From contig CAZVWR010000038.1 of the NCBI GenBank assembly GCA_964630905.1, positions 1-30,012 on the forward strand: a DNA stretch of 30,012 nt, read 5' to 3'. The first letter of the stretch is position 1. Each line of letters opens with the position of its first letter. Source of the DNA: JAGOEX01 sp964630905. GTDB lineage: Bacteria > UBP6 > UBA1177. Positions 7,236 through 15,699 of the stretch are shown here, piece after piece. The notes beneath the pieces were generated by a model, which was not told where the DNA came from, searched no databases, and was given only the letters and a program-made list of their open reading frames with translations. The position numbers were made by a program, and so were the translations under genes.

Positions 7236-8645
7236 TTGAAAAAATTTATCCTGTCTGCCCTTACAATGCTGTTTTTAATTAATGTTTATGCTGAGTTATA
7301 TGAAGTGAAAATCCAGTCATCAAATCTTTGGGCAAAACATATTATAGCTCGGTTTGATATTTTAAGTGCCTCACCGGGGAAAAGCTCAGAAATAATTTAC
7401 ATTCTTGATTCCACCCCTGAAGAGGTAATGCTTCTAAACGGAAATGCGGAAATAAAAGAATTGCCAGGATCTATAACAATTACAACATCTTACTCCAATC
7501 TTGAGGGGATAAATAAAAGAATTGACTACGCTGTTGAGAGATCCGATGGAAAGGCAATGGTTTTTGACATCGGACAATCCGTTGAAGGACGGAAAATCAG
7601 GGCTGTGCGAATTTCAAAGAGCAAAAAAACTGATGAAGACCTTCCTGAGATCCTCTTTGTAGGTCTTCATCATGCAAGGGAATGGATAACTTCCGAAGTC
7701 ACCATGGGAATACTTGAATTTCTTGTGGAGTATATGGATTCCAACACTTCTGTATCTGATATTCTCCAAAATTCAGTGATCTGGTTTGTCCCGATACTTA
7801 ACCCTGACGGGTATCTTTTTTCATGGGAAGAGGCAAGAATGTGGCGATATAACAGGAGAGTCCATCCCGACGATACAATTGGTGTCGATCTGAACAGAAA
7901 CTACGATTCATCCTGGATAAAAATTGATTATGTGCACGGCGAAGGACCTTTCAGCGAACCGGAAACTCAGGCTGTCAAAAATCTTATTTTAAATGAATTC
8001 GAAGAGCCCTTAGCAGACGGAATAAAATCTCTTGACGGTTTGATAACATACCATTCCTTTGGTCAGATCATCATGTATCCTCCCGGATCAACCGAAGAAC
8101 CTGCTGAAAAGCATGAATATTATAAAGAACTCGCAGAAAAAATGGCTTATTTTGCTTTTTCCGAGTGCGGCAGCATTTATATTGTAATGCAGAATTCATC
8201 TCTTTATTTCACTTTTGGAGAAATGACAGAATGGTTCATGAACACTCACGAAGGTAAACCTTCTTTCACTTTTGAACTGAGACCTCACATGGAAAGCAAC
8301 TATTTTTTCATGCTTCCGGAAGATCAGATCATCGACACAGTCAAGGAAAATATCACCCCGGCTCTCTACTTTGTCAGACACATTATATCCGGAGACACAG
8401 ATCTGACAATGGATATGAACAGGAACGGTGTAAATGATATATTGGAAAATACTTCTTTTGATTATAAATGTGACAGGTCCGACCTTGAAATACCGGATGC
8501 TGTGAACGATAGCGAATCCAATGATCGTTCATTTGATATTCCTGATTCAGATAATTCGGACATGACCGACACAAACGGAACAGATCATGAACAGAACGAT
8601 ACTGTTCCGGCAGAGGATAATGGATGTAATTTAACATTAACATAG
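7236..8645 (+). CDS. Secreted M14 zinc metallocarboxypeptidase, 469 aa
   Basis: The enzyme removes C-terminal residues from peptides outside the cytoplasm. Zinc ligands are His146 and Glu149 (His-Ala-Arg-Glu-Trp) and His273 (Tyr-His-Ser). The catalytic Glu347 lies in Phe-Thr-Phe-Glu-Leu-Arg. Substrate-binding Arg148, Asn220-Arg221 and a Tyr at about 324 are present, so the site looks intact. The position matching the specificity pocket residue 255 of bovine carboxypeptidase A seems to be Thr331 (hand alignment). After the catalytic domain comes a calcium-loop-like Asp-x-Asn-x-Asn-Gly-x-x-Asp at about 393-401, then a 60-residue Asp/Ser/Asn tail ending close to a Cys. The TTG start has GGGAG nine bases upstream, gives a clean signal peptide (1-19), and follows the promoter at 7177. 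The POT transporter follows after 9 bases. Confidence 0.88.
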   Translation: MKKFILSALTMLFLINVYAELYEVKIQSSNLWAKHIIARFDILSASPGKSSEIIYILDSTPEEVMLLNGNAEIKELPGSITITTSYSNLEGINKRIDYAVERSDGKAMVFDIGQSVEGRKIRAVRISKSKKTDEDLPEILFVGLHHAREWITSEVTMGILEFLVEYMDSNTSVSDILQNSVIWFVPILNPDGYLFSWEEARMWRYNRRVHPDDTIGVDLNRNYDSSWIKIDYVHGEGPFSEPETQAVKNLILNEFEEPLADGIKSLDGLITYHSFGQIIMYPPGSTEEPAEKHEYYKELAEKMAYFAFSECGSIYIVMQNSSLYFTFGEMTEWFMNTHEGKPSFTFELRPHMESNYFFMLPEDQIIDTVKENITPALYFVRHIISGDTDLTMDMNRNGVNDILENTSFDYKCDRSDLEIPDAVNDSESNDRSFDIPDSDNSDMTDTNGTDHEQNDTVPAEDNGCNLTLT

Positions 8646-8654
8646 GGGCATTAA

Positions 8655-10139
8655 ATGAGTTTTTTCTCTCAGGTAAAAGGTTTTCAGAAAAACTACTGGA
8701 TCGTAAATGTGATGGAGGTATTTGAGCGGCTTGCATTTTTTTCTGTCAGAGCTGTTCTTCCACTATGGATGGTTGCAACCGCTGACCAGCATGGTCTTGG
8801 TCTTACTTTTACTGAAAAAGGTCTGATCTTCAGCATATGGGCGGCTTGTCAGAGCTTGATCCCTATGTTCAGCGGCTCTTTCACTGATAATTTCGGCTAT
8901 AAAAGAAGTCTCTATACAGCTTTTTCCCTTAACATTTTCGGATATATTCTCATGGCGAACGCCACGGGATTCTGGACAATGATGATCGCGGGAATCACCG
9001 TTGGAACGGGAACAGCTATATTCAAGCCGCCGGTACAGGGAACTATAGCTTCTTCGGTGAATGAGGAAAACAGCTCTCTTGGATTCGGCATTTTCTACTG
9101 GATCGTAAATATCGGAGGATTCATAGCTCCTTTGATGGCAAGTGCTTTAAGGGGAAATAATACTGACGGATACACCTGGCATTTTGTTTTTTATGCAGCG
9201 GCTGTTGCAACTGCAGTGAATTTTATTCCGACCATCTTCTTTTATAAGGAACCGGCGGCAAAAACCGGAAAATCTGCGAAACAGGCATTGCAAAACACCA
9301 TGACTGCTTTAAAAGACAAGGATTTTATGATCTTTCTTATGATATTCAGCGGATTCTGGCTTATGTTCATGCAGCTATGGGATCTTCTGCCGAATTTCAT
9401 CGACCAGTGGATAGACAGCAGAGACCTCGCAAAAGTTCTACCCGCCTTCCTGACAGATCACGGGAGTGTCAAAGCTGAGCAGATCATTAATATAAATGCT
9501 CTCTGCATTATTCTTTTCATGGTTCCGTGGAGCATTATGACAGGTAAGTTTCCCCGTCTTGTTGCAATAACCTTCGGAATTCTTGTGACAACTTTTGCAT
9601 TTCTTACTGCCGGACTTTTCATGGCGGGAACCGTCACAGCAGTATGTATTGTTTTTTTCAGTTTCGGGGAGATGACCTGTTCACCAAAATTCAGTGAATA
9701 TATCGGAGTAAATGCACCGGCTGATAAAAAAGCGCTTTACATGGGTCTTGCAAACATCCCTTTTGCACTCGGCTGGATAGTTGGAAATATGGTTTCAGGC
9801 CCTCTTTATGATGCTTTTGCGAATAAGCTTATTATCACAAGACAGTATCTGCTTGAGGTAAAAAAAGTTCCCCTTGAAACACTGAAAGATATCGTTGAAA
9901 AATATAAGGGCTCAAACCCTGACAAACTCCTTCCGGAAACCATCGAAAAGATGGACATTGAAACCTTTAATTTTTTTCCATATTTTCAGCAGGTTATGGG
10001 TGTTGACCAGTATGAGGCGAACCGTATTCTCTGGGAAGCTTATCAACCATGGAGAATATGGGTTATTCTTTCAACCTTCGGATTTATAACAATTATCTCG
10101 ATGCTGGCATATAGCTTTAATAAAAAGAAGAATGGTTGA
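8655..10139 (+). CDS. POT/PTR-like major facilitator transporter, 494 aa
   Basis: This inner-membrane proton-coupled transporter resembles the peptide transporter (POT) branch of the major facilitator superfamily. It has the Glu-x-x-Glu-Arg signature in the first helix (residues 21-25) and the Tyr-Trp-Ile-Val-Asn-x-Gly-Gly motif in the fifth. Twelve or more hydrophobic helices are visible. An unusual hydrophilic insert (about residues 395-465) precedes the last helix. AGGGG lies upstream of the ATG, nine bases after the carboxypeptidase stop. Co-expression with a secreted carboxypeptidase suggests import of peptides released outside. Substrate specificity is inferred, and the sequence is divergent from canonical DtpA/DtpT. 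Confidence 0.8.
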   Translation: MSFFSQVKGFQKNYWIVNVMEVFERLAFFSVRAVLPLWMVATADQHGLGLTFTEKGLIFSIWAACQSLIPMFSGSFTDNFGYKRSLYTAFSLNIFGYILMANATGFWTMMIAGITVGTGTAIFKPPVQGTIASSVNEENSSLGFGIFYWIVNIGGFIAPLMASALRGNNTDGYTWHFVFYAAAVATAVNFIPTIFFYKEPAAKTGKSAKQALQNTMTALKDKDFMIFLMIFSGFWLMFMQLWDLLPNFIDQWIDSRDLAKVLPAFLTDHGSVKAEQIININALCIILFMVPWSIMTGKFPRLVAITFGILVTTFAFLTAGLFMAGTVTAVCIVFFSFGEMTCSPKFSEYIGVNAPADKKALYMGLANIPFALGWIVGNMVSGPLYDAFANKLIITRQYLLEVKKVPLETLKDIVEKYKGSNPDKLLPETIEKMDIETFNFFPYFQQVMGVDQYEANRILWEAYQPWRIWVILSTFGFITIISMLAYSFNKKKNG

Positions 10140-10162
10140 GAAACTGATTTTAGGAGCGTTTC

Positions 10163-12013
10163 ATGAACAAAAAGATGCTATTACTGCTGATCATCGCATT
10201 GATCTTTTCCGCTTCATGCAAAAAGGAGAAAAAAACAGTTTCCGATGATATTTCTGATGAAGATTTGATTGTTTTAGATGAAGATACCGTTGATTCCGAA
10301 ACTGTTCAGGACGAATCAGATCCTTTAATAGACGAAGAGAAAGCTGATGACTATCCCGATGAAGTGACAGATTCTCAAGAAACAGACAGTGAGGATATTG
10401 ATGAAACCGCTGATGAGGACACTTTCGTTCCGCTCAGATTTTATGTCAATGTAAACGCAGCCGGTGCGAACACAGGACTTTCATGGGAAAATGCTTTTAC
10501 AAAACTTCAGGATGCTATTGATTCAGCGGATGAAGGTTATGAAATATGGGTTGCAAAAGGAACCTACAAGCCCGACAGGATAGTCAACGAAATACCGCCT
10601 GTTTCAAATTCCGGAAATGAAGTAAATGAGCGATTTTTTCATTTTTCACTTAAAGACAAGGTTGCCGTCATCGGGGGATTTTCCGGTAATGAAACGGAAA
10701 AAGATCTAAGGGACTGGGTAAAGAACAAAACTGTACTCAGCGGAGATCTTGATAATTCCGGAGATCTCAGCAGCGGCGATGCATATAATGTCATGCTGAA
10801 CATCAATATTTATGAAGATGCTGTTCTCGATGGTTTCATTATAACAGGCGGAAATGCCGATTATTCTCTTTCTCCGGGGGTTGATCTTCACCCAAATCAG
10901 GGTGGTGGCATAAACAACAGAAGTACTGCAAACCCCACAATAAGAAATTGTGTTTTTAAAGGAAATTCTGCACTTATTGCAGGAGGCGCAATGGCAAACC
11001 TTAAAAGCCATCCTCAGATCTATGATTCAGTTTTTGAAGAAAATCTTTCCGCAAGAGGAGCCGCTTTAAGCAACAACAATTCAAGTCCGTACATTCAGAA
11101 CACAGTTTTCAGGAACAACTCTGCATCTGACGGTTATGGCGGAGCGGTCTTCAACAATGGGAAAAGCAGAGGATTGTTCATTGACTGCGATTTTATTAAC
11201 AACACAGCAAGTGACGGCGGAGCAATGAATAACACTGTTGATTCGGGAGTGACCGTGGCTGGAAGTTTGTTTTCCGGTAACACTGCAAATAACGGCGGAG
11301 CTGTTTCAAATTCGCAGAGCAGTCCTTATTTCAGCGACTCGGTTTTCGAGAACAATGTGGCAAGCGTCGGCGGCGGAGCAATTGAGAATTTCAGCAATGC
11401 AAATCCGAAAATTGTCAACTGCATTTTCAAAAACAACTCGGCGACAGGAATGAGCAGCGGAGGAGCTATTTTAACAAACACGGGCTCTCCGATAGTCGTC
11501 AGTTCTCTATTTTACGAAAACACTGCCTACAGCGGAGGAGCAGTGGCAAACACCGATTCATCTGGATATTTCATAGGCAGTACTTTTGTGAATAATTCTG
11601 CGACCGGTCAGTTCGGGTACGGTGGAGGGATGCATAACCATATAAATTCAGATTCATTTATCACCAACTGTATTTTTTATTTTAATTCGTCTGAAAACGA
11701 AGGAAATGAAATATTCAACAACTCTTCAGATCCGGTCATTACCAACAGTAATATCCAGAACAGCTTCTTTGATACAGTATGGGACGATTCTCTGGGGGTA
11801 AATGGGCTTGGAAATTTTGAAACCGATCCTGAATTCAAAAATATTCTTAATTTTGATTTCTCACTGAAAAACTCTTCCCCCTGCATTGATAAAGGAACAA
11901 ACGCACCGTTTGAAACAGGCGGAATGGCCGTAAGTTTTTCTGAAGATCTTGCCGGAAATGAAAGGATTTCAAACGGCATTGCCGATGTCGGAGCTTATGA
12001 GTACCAGCAGTAA
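10163..12013 (+). CDS. Right-handed beta-helix lipoprotein with choice-of-anchor Q-like C-terminus, 616 aa
   Basis: A lipobox (Ser-Ala-Ser-Cys, Cys19) is followed by an Asp/Glu-rich linker (about 26-90). Next comes a domain beginning Phe-Tyr-Val-Asn-x-Asn-Ala-Ala-Gly, typical of surface parallel beta-helix proteins. The middle (about 210-540) consists of repeats of about 22-30 residues with the core Gly-Gly-Ala-x-x-Asn and Phe-x-Asn-Asn-x-Ala, like chlamydial polymorphic-membrane-protein repeats. The end, Leu-Ala-Gly-Asn-x-Arg-Ile, then Asp-Val-Gly-Ala-Tyr-Glu-Tyr, matches the terminal motif of many such proteins. AGGAG precedes the ATG. It probably sits on the cell surface and may bind or cleave polysaccharide, but no catalytic residues were identified. 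Confidence 0.85.
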   Translation: MNKKMLLLLIIALIFSASCKKEKKTVSDDISDEDLIVLDEDTVDSETVQDESDPLIDEEKADDYPDEVTDSQETDSEDIDETADEDTFVPLRFYVNVNAAGANTGLSWENAFTKLQDAIDSADEGYEIWVAKGTYKPDRIVNEIPPVSNSGNEVNERFFHFSLKDKVAVIGGFSGNETEKDLRDWVKNKTVLSGDLDNSGDLSSGDAYNVMLNINIYEDAVLDGFIITGGNADYSLSPGVDLHPNQGGGINNRSTANPTIRNCVFKGNSALIAGGAMANLKSHPQIYDSVFEENLSARGAALSNNNSSPYIQNTVFRNNSASDGYGGAVFNNGKSRGLFIDCDFINNTASDGGAMNNTVDSGVTVAGSLFSGNTANNGGAVSNSQSSPYFSDSVFENNVASVGGGAIENFSNANPKIVNCIFKNNSATGMSSGGAILTNTGSPIVVSSLFYENTAYSGGAVANTDSSGYFIGSTFVNNSATGQFGYGGGMHNHINSDSFITNCIFYFNSSENEGNEIFNNSSDPVITNSNIQNSFFDTVWDDSLGVNGLGNFETDPEFKNILNFDFSLKNSSPCIDKGTNAPFETGGMAVSFSEDLAGNERISNGIADVGAYEYQQ

Positions 12014-12040
12014 TATTTTTAATTTTTTAAAGAGGTGTCA

Positions 12041-12625
12041 ATGAGCGTTATCAACAGAAACAGTTTCTTTGTGAAAGAACATGTCGGAATGTTCAAGGCG
12101 GCAAACAATTATGACATTCTTGATCCGCAGACTCAGGAAGTGATCATGGAGTGCCGCGAGGAAACACTTGGAATGTTCACTAAAATGTTCCGTTTTACCG
12201 ATTATAAACGGATGACTCCGTTTGACATTACGATCAGAACTCCTGACGGGAAACAGGTTGTAAGAGTGTCAAGAGGTATCTCGGTTTTTCTTTCAAATGT
12301 TTCGGTTTTTGATGAAAACGACAATAAGATCGGTGGGTTCAAACAGAAACTGTTCAGCATCGGCGGAAAATTTAATGTTCTTGACAATAGCGAAAGGCAG
12401 GTGTGTCAGCTCAGAGGAAAATGGACAAGCTGGGATTTCAAATTTGTTGACGGAAATAACGAATATGCCCGCGTTTCAAAAGAATGGGCAGGATTTGCAA
12501 AAGAAATGTTCACAACAGCAGACAACTATATGCTCACCATCAGCGAAAATGTTCCACCGGATTCAGATATCAGAAAACTGATTCTTGCCGCAGTCATGTG
12601 CATTGATATGGTTTTAAAAGAATAG
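12041..12625 (+). CDS. LURP-one/phospholipid scramblase-related protein, 194 aa
   Basis: The whole sequence fits the tubby-like 12-stranded barrel family that includes phospholipid scramblases and plant LURP-one proteins. It opens with a Phe-Phe-Val-Lys-Glu motif and a Tyr-Asp-Ile-Leu-Asp-Pro strand, and ends in a hydrophobic helix (Ile-Leu-Ala-Ala-Val-Met-Cys-Ile-Asp). There is no signal peptide, so it is likely cytoplasmic or peripherally membrane-bound. The ATG at 12041 has AGAGG five bases upstream; the GTG two codons earlier has none. It may be cotranscribed with the beta-helix gene 27 bases upstream. Its last 12 bases overlap the convergent neighbour. The function in bacteria is unknown. 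Confidence 0.8.
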   Translation: MSVINRNSFFVKEHVGMFKAANNYDILDPQTQEVIMECREETLGMFTKMFRFTDYKRMTPFDITIRTPDGKQVVRVSRGISVFLSNVSVFDENDNKIGGFKQKLFSIGGKFNVLDNSERQVCQLRGKWTSWDFKFVDGNNEYARVSKEWAGFAKEMFTTADNYMLTISENVPPDSDIRKLILAAVMCIDMVLKE

Positions 12626-15600
12626 TTCGGTTTCAGGAAGATGATAAATAAAATAATCCGGATTATCGCAATGTTTATCTGACTCATCACAAACACGATA
12701 GAAAATATTTAATAATGACATGTCTGCATAATCGGCATTGTTCATAATATTTAAATTTTCAAGCGTTTCAGCATCTTTTTCAACTATGATCCTCCTGCCG
12801 GATTCAAATGTCATGCCGTTCCAGATCAAAATATCCGAGTATTGGGATTCTCTCTTTACAGATTTTGTGCTTTTCCCATCCGTTATAATTACAAAACTGT
12901 CATCATCGTCAGAACTATATGCAATAACAGCTTCTTTTGAAAAAGATTCTCCTGCATATTTAAAAAATCCAATCTTTTCAAACATCATAAAAGGTGAATA
13001 GGAGTATTCATCAATAGGAATGGATAATAATTTTCCGTCTTCTCTGAATAAAAACCTGTCATTCAGAATAACTATTCTAAACAATATCGAATCTTTAGAA
13101 AAATAGTAAAGAGGTTCCGATACGGTAATTTCTTCGTTATTCTGGAAAACCGATTTCAAAGCGGCTCCTTTTGTTTCAGTAACTTCAGCTGAATAAATTG
13201 AAATGCTGTCATCTGCCGCAACTTTTTTTATATTGCTGAAGCTGCTGTCAAATAAAAGAGCGGACATTGGTTCCGCCGAAAGATCACCGTCAGGAAAAGA
13301 GATCAGATAAGTTTCCGACATAGTTTCATCAGTCGTTTCAAGCAGTTGCAGAGTGTTTCCTGATATTGTGATACCAGAAAGTTTTCTTGATGTATCGTTG
13401 ATAAAACTGCCGATTATTTTCCCTTTCTGTATGGCTGTAATTTCTGAAATGTAATCCTTGTCTGTATCATAAACGATAAGCACATCACCAATAAAACCAA
13501 GAACCGTTCCGTAAACGCCAGTAGCTATTGCTTTCTTGTGAGAGTTTTCTATGTAACGATTGGGTCCATAGTAAAACCCGCCTGTTGAATCAGGAAAAGT
13601 ATCATAAGGCAGATATATATAACTCTGCCTTTCATGATAAATGCTGATTCCATGGTCTATTGTTCCGGCAAGCGTTCCGTCTGTAGTCCACAAAGAGTAA
13701 TTGCCGCAATTTTCAGCACTTGTAACACCGAATAGAGACATTCCATTGATGTTTATATCATAATCATAAAAACCTTCGAACTTGGCTCTCCTGTCGTTTT
13801 CACAATTCTGACCAGTCGCTACGATCGTCTTTTCACCATTGGCAATGTTAAAAGAATTCAAATAGGTATAATCACCGAATTTGTATGAACTCATTATTGT
13901 ATCGTCATTTACCGAAAAAACATTGCCTGTTGATTTTGCGATGAATTTTATGTTTTCAGGATTTCCGTCAGTTTCAAAACATTGAGTGTAGTTTGCTGTT
14001 CCGATAAAGATCTGATCTTTTCCGTTGCGATATTCATAACCTCCTGAAACATAAACAACTGAAGGAGTCAACATCATGTCCGGTTTTACATCTTTGAATT
14101 TTCCGTCACTGGTTACAGCTAATAATTTATGCTCAAGAGTTTTTCCAAAAACATTGAAAAGAGCTTTTTCTCCAAAAAAGCCGGAATAAGCGTATGATTC
14201 TCCTGGATTACAGATCAAATCAGCTTCTGTAACAACTCCTGAATTCATATCCAATATTCTCAGACACTTATAAGACTCACTAAAGCTGAAGGGTGGTTTG
14301 ATCCAAAATAGTGTTGTCCCGTCAGATGTTGCAAACTCTGAAATATTTCCATCAAATTCGGTTGTTGTTTCAGGTTCTCCTGATGAATAAAGAGTAATTA
14401 CAGTTTTATTTCCACATTGATTCACGATGTGAAAAAACGGCTTGTTCTGTTCATTTATTATTGAAAGAGAGCCCGATTCGCAGCCGCATATCTTATCCTC
14501 TTCACAAGTTGAAACATCAAGAGAAGTGAGACATTTATCATAATCATATTGATAAAATATTCTGCCATTTATATAAGCATCTGCATTAGGTCGCTTTCCT
14601 GTTTCATCAGGGCAGATTTCAACAAAGCTTTTTTCCTCTTTATTGAAAAAACTATACTCTCCTTTTTTTCTTTCATAGATAAGGTCATCGGGACTTCCAT
14701 CTGTTGACAACCAGTTGTTTTCATGGTCAATTATAAAAAAATTGTCTTCTGATGAACTGTAAAACCAGGTTGTTTTCTGACTAAAATCTGAATTGCTGGT
14801 TATAAAAATAATATTATCATCAGAATCAATTGATTCCGGAAAAAAGAATTCAGTCAAGGGGTCAAAAACTTCTTCCATTTTTTCTATCGGCAGAATTGTT
14901 TTTTTACTGGCGATGGTTCCATCTGTAAAAACCACTCCATCTTTAGAAATGTAATAAAATCCTTTGCTTGCAGGGAACACCGGTGATATAAAGAAGTTCT
15001 GAAAATAGTCCATACCCTCTTTTTCAATAACCTCTAAATTATCGAAGTTGCTATTTATCGAATAGAGTCCGGAATTCTCAGTGAATAAAACTCGTTCTGC
15101 GTTTGACCACAAAGAAGATATTACGATCGGCTGCTCAACAGGTTCCGGTATAAATTGAAACGGATTGGGGATCTGAATATGAGTTTTCTGCGTAATTCTG
15201 TTCTCACCATCTGAACATTCAACCGCTATAACGCATCTGCCTGAAGGGATTTTCTCATTAATCGGTGTAAAAACATAAGTGTCTGAATTAATTGTTCCTT
15301 TACATGTGTCATCTTTAGAAACAGCAATGACAGTTTCGGTTTTCTTCCCAGATTCACATCTGATAAAATAACTGAATTTTTCATCCCATCTTGTTATTCC
15401 ATGAGGTCTTGTTTTAAAAGACAAGCCACTGAATTCATTGTCAGAGTCATCAATGTCTTCGTCAAATTCATCAGTTGTAACATCATCTTCAGAAAATTCA
15501 TCAATATCTGCAAAAGTTTCAAAATCTGAAATCAGGTCAGTGTCTTTATCATTTACTGCTTTTGTCGGATTGCTGCATGAAAAAAACATAAGTAAAGACA

Positions 15601-15634
15601 AAAAGCTAACAAAAATAACAAATGGGTTTTTCAT
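12614..15634 (-). CDS. Large lipoprotein with acidic linker, Ig-like domain and propeller-like body, 1006 aa
   Basis: A lipoprotein signal ends in Phe-Phe-Ser-Cys (Cys20). An acidic linker (29-68) rich in Asp, Glu and Phe is followed by a domain with four cysteines (about 70-160) that looks Ig-like. The remaining 840 residues are strand-rich with repeating short motifs. One of them, Leu-Trp-Thr-Thr-Asp-Gly-Thr-x-x-Gly-Thr, is the signature of ELWxSDGTxxGT propeller-like repeats found in secreted proteins. GAGG lies 6 bases before the ATG. A TATAAT-like -10 (15683-15678, minus strand) sits upstream without a clear -35. Probably a surface-exposed binding protein; the ligand is unknown. Confidence 0.8.
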   Translation of the reverse strand: MKNPFVIFVSFLSLLMFFSCSNPTKAVNDKDTDLISDFETFADIDEFSEDDVTTDEFDEDIDDSDNEFSGLSFKTRPHGITRWDEKFSYFIRCESGKKTETVIAVSKDDTCKGTINSDTYVFTPINEKIPSGRCVIAVECSDGENRITQKTHIQIPNPFQFIPEPVEQPIVISSLWSNAERVLFTENSGLYSINSNFDNLEVIEKEGMDYFQNFFISPVFPASKGFYYISKDGVVFTDGTIASKKTILPIEKMEEVFDPLTEFFFPESIDSDDNIIFITSNSDFSQKTTWFYSSSEDNFFIIDHENNWLSTDGSPDDLIYERKKGEYSFFNKEEKSFVEICPDETGKRPNADAYINGRIFYQYDYDKCLTSLDVSTCEEDKICGCESGSLSIINEQNKPFFHIVNQCGNKTVITLYSSGEPETTTEFDGNISEFATSDGTTLFWIKPPFSFSESYKCLRILDMNSGVVTEADLICNPGESYAYSGFFGEKALFNVFGKTLEHKLLAVTSDGKFKDVKPDMMLTPSVVYVSGGYEYRNGKDQIFIGTANYTQCFETDGNPENIKFIAKSTGNVFSVNDDTIMSSYKFGDYTYLNSFNIANGEKTIVATGQNCENDRRAKFEGFYDYDININGMSLFGVTSAENCGNYSLWTTDGTLAGTIDHGISIYHERQSYIYLPYDTFPDSTGGFYYGPNRYIENSHKKAIATGVYGTVLGFIGDVLIVYDTDKDYISEITAIQKGKIIGSFINDTSRKLSGITISGNTLQLLETTDETMSETYLISFPDGDLSAEPMSALLFDSSFSNIKKVAADDSISIYSAEVTETKGAALKSVFQNNEEITVSEPLYYFSKDSILFRIVILNDRFLFREDGKLLSIPIDEYSYSPFMMFEKIGFFKYAGESFSKEAVIAYSSDDDDSFVIITDGKSTKSVKRESQYSDILIWNGMTFESGRRIIVEKDAETLENLNIMNNADYADMSLLNIFYRVCDESDKHCDNPDYFIYHLPETELFF

Positions 15635-15699
15635 CTTTTCCTCATTTCGTTAAAGACACCTTGTCTTAAACGGAAATATTATAAAAAAGTTGCCGAACT

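Noticed and set aside
15650..15669. Inverted repeat AAGAC/GTCTT before the 1006-residue lipoprotein
   Set aside because: It is a five-base stem with no T run and matches no neighbouring operator; it is likely chance.
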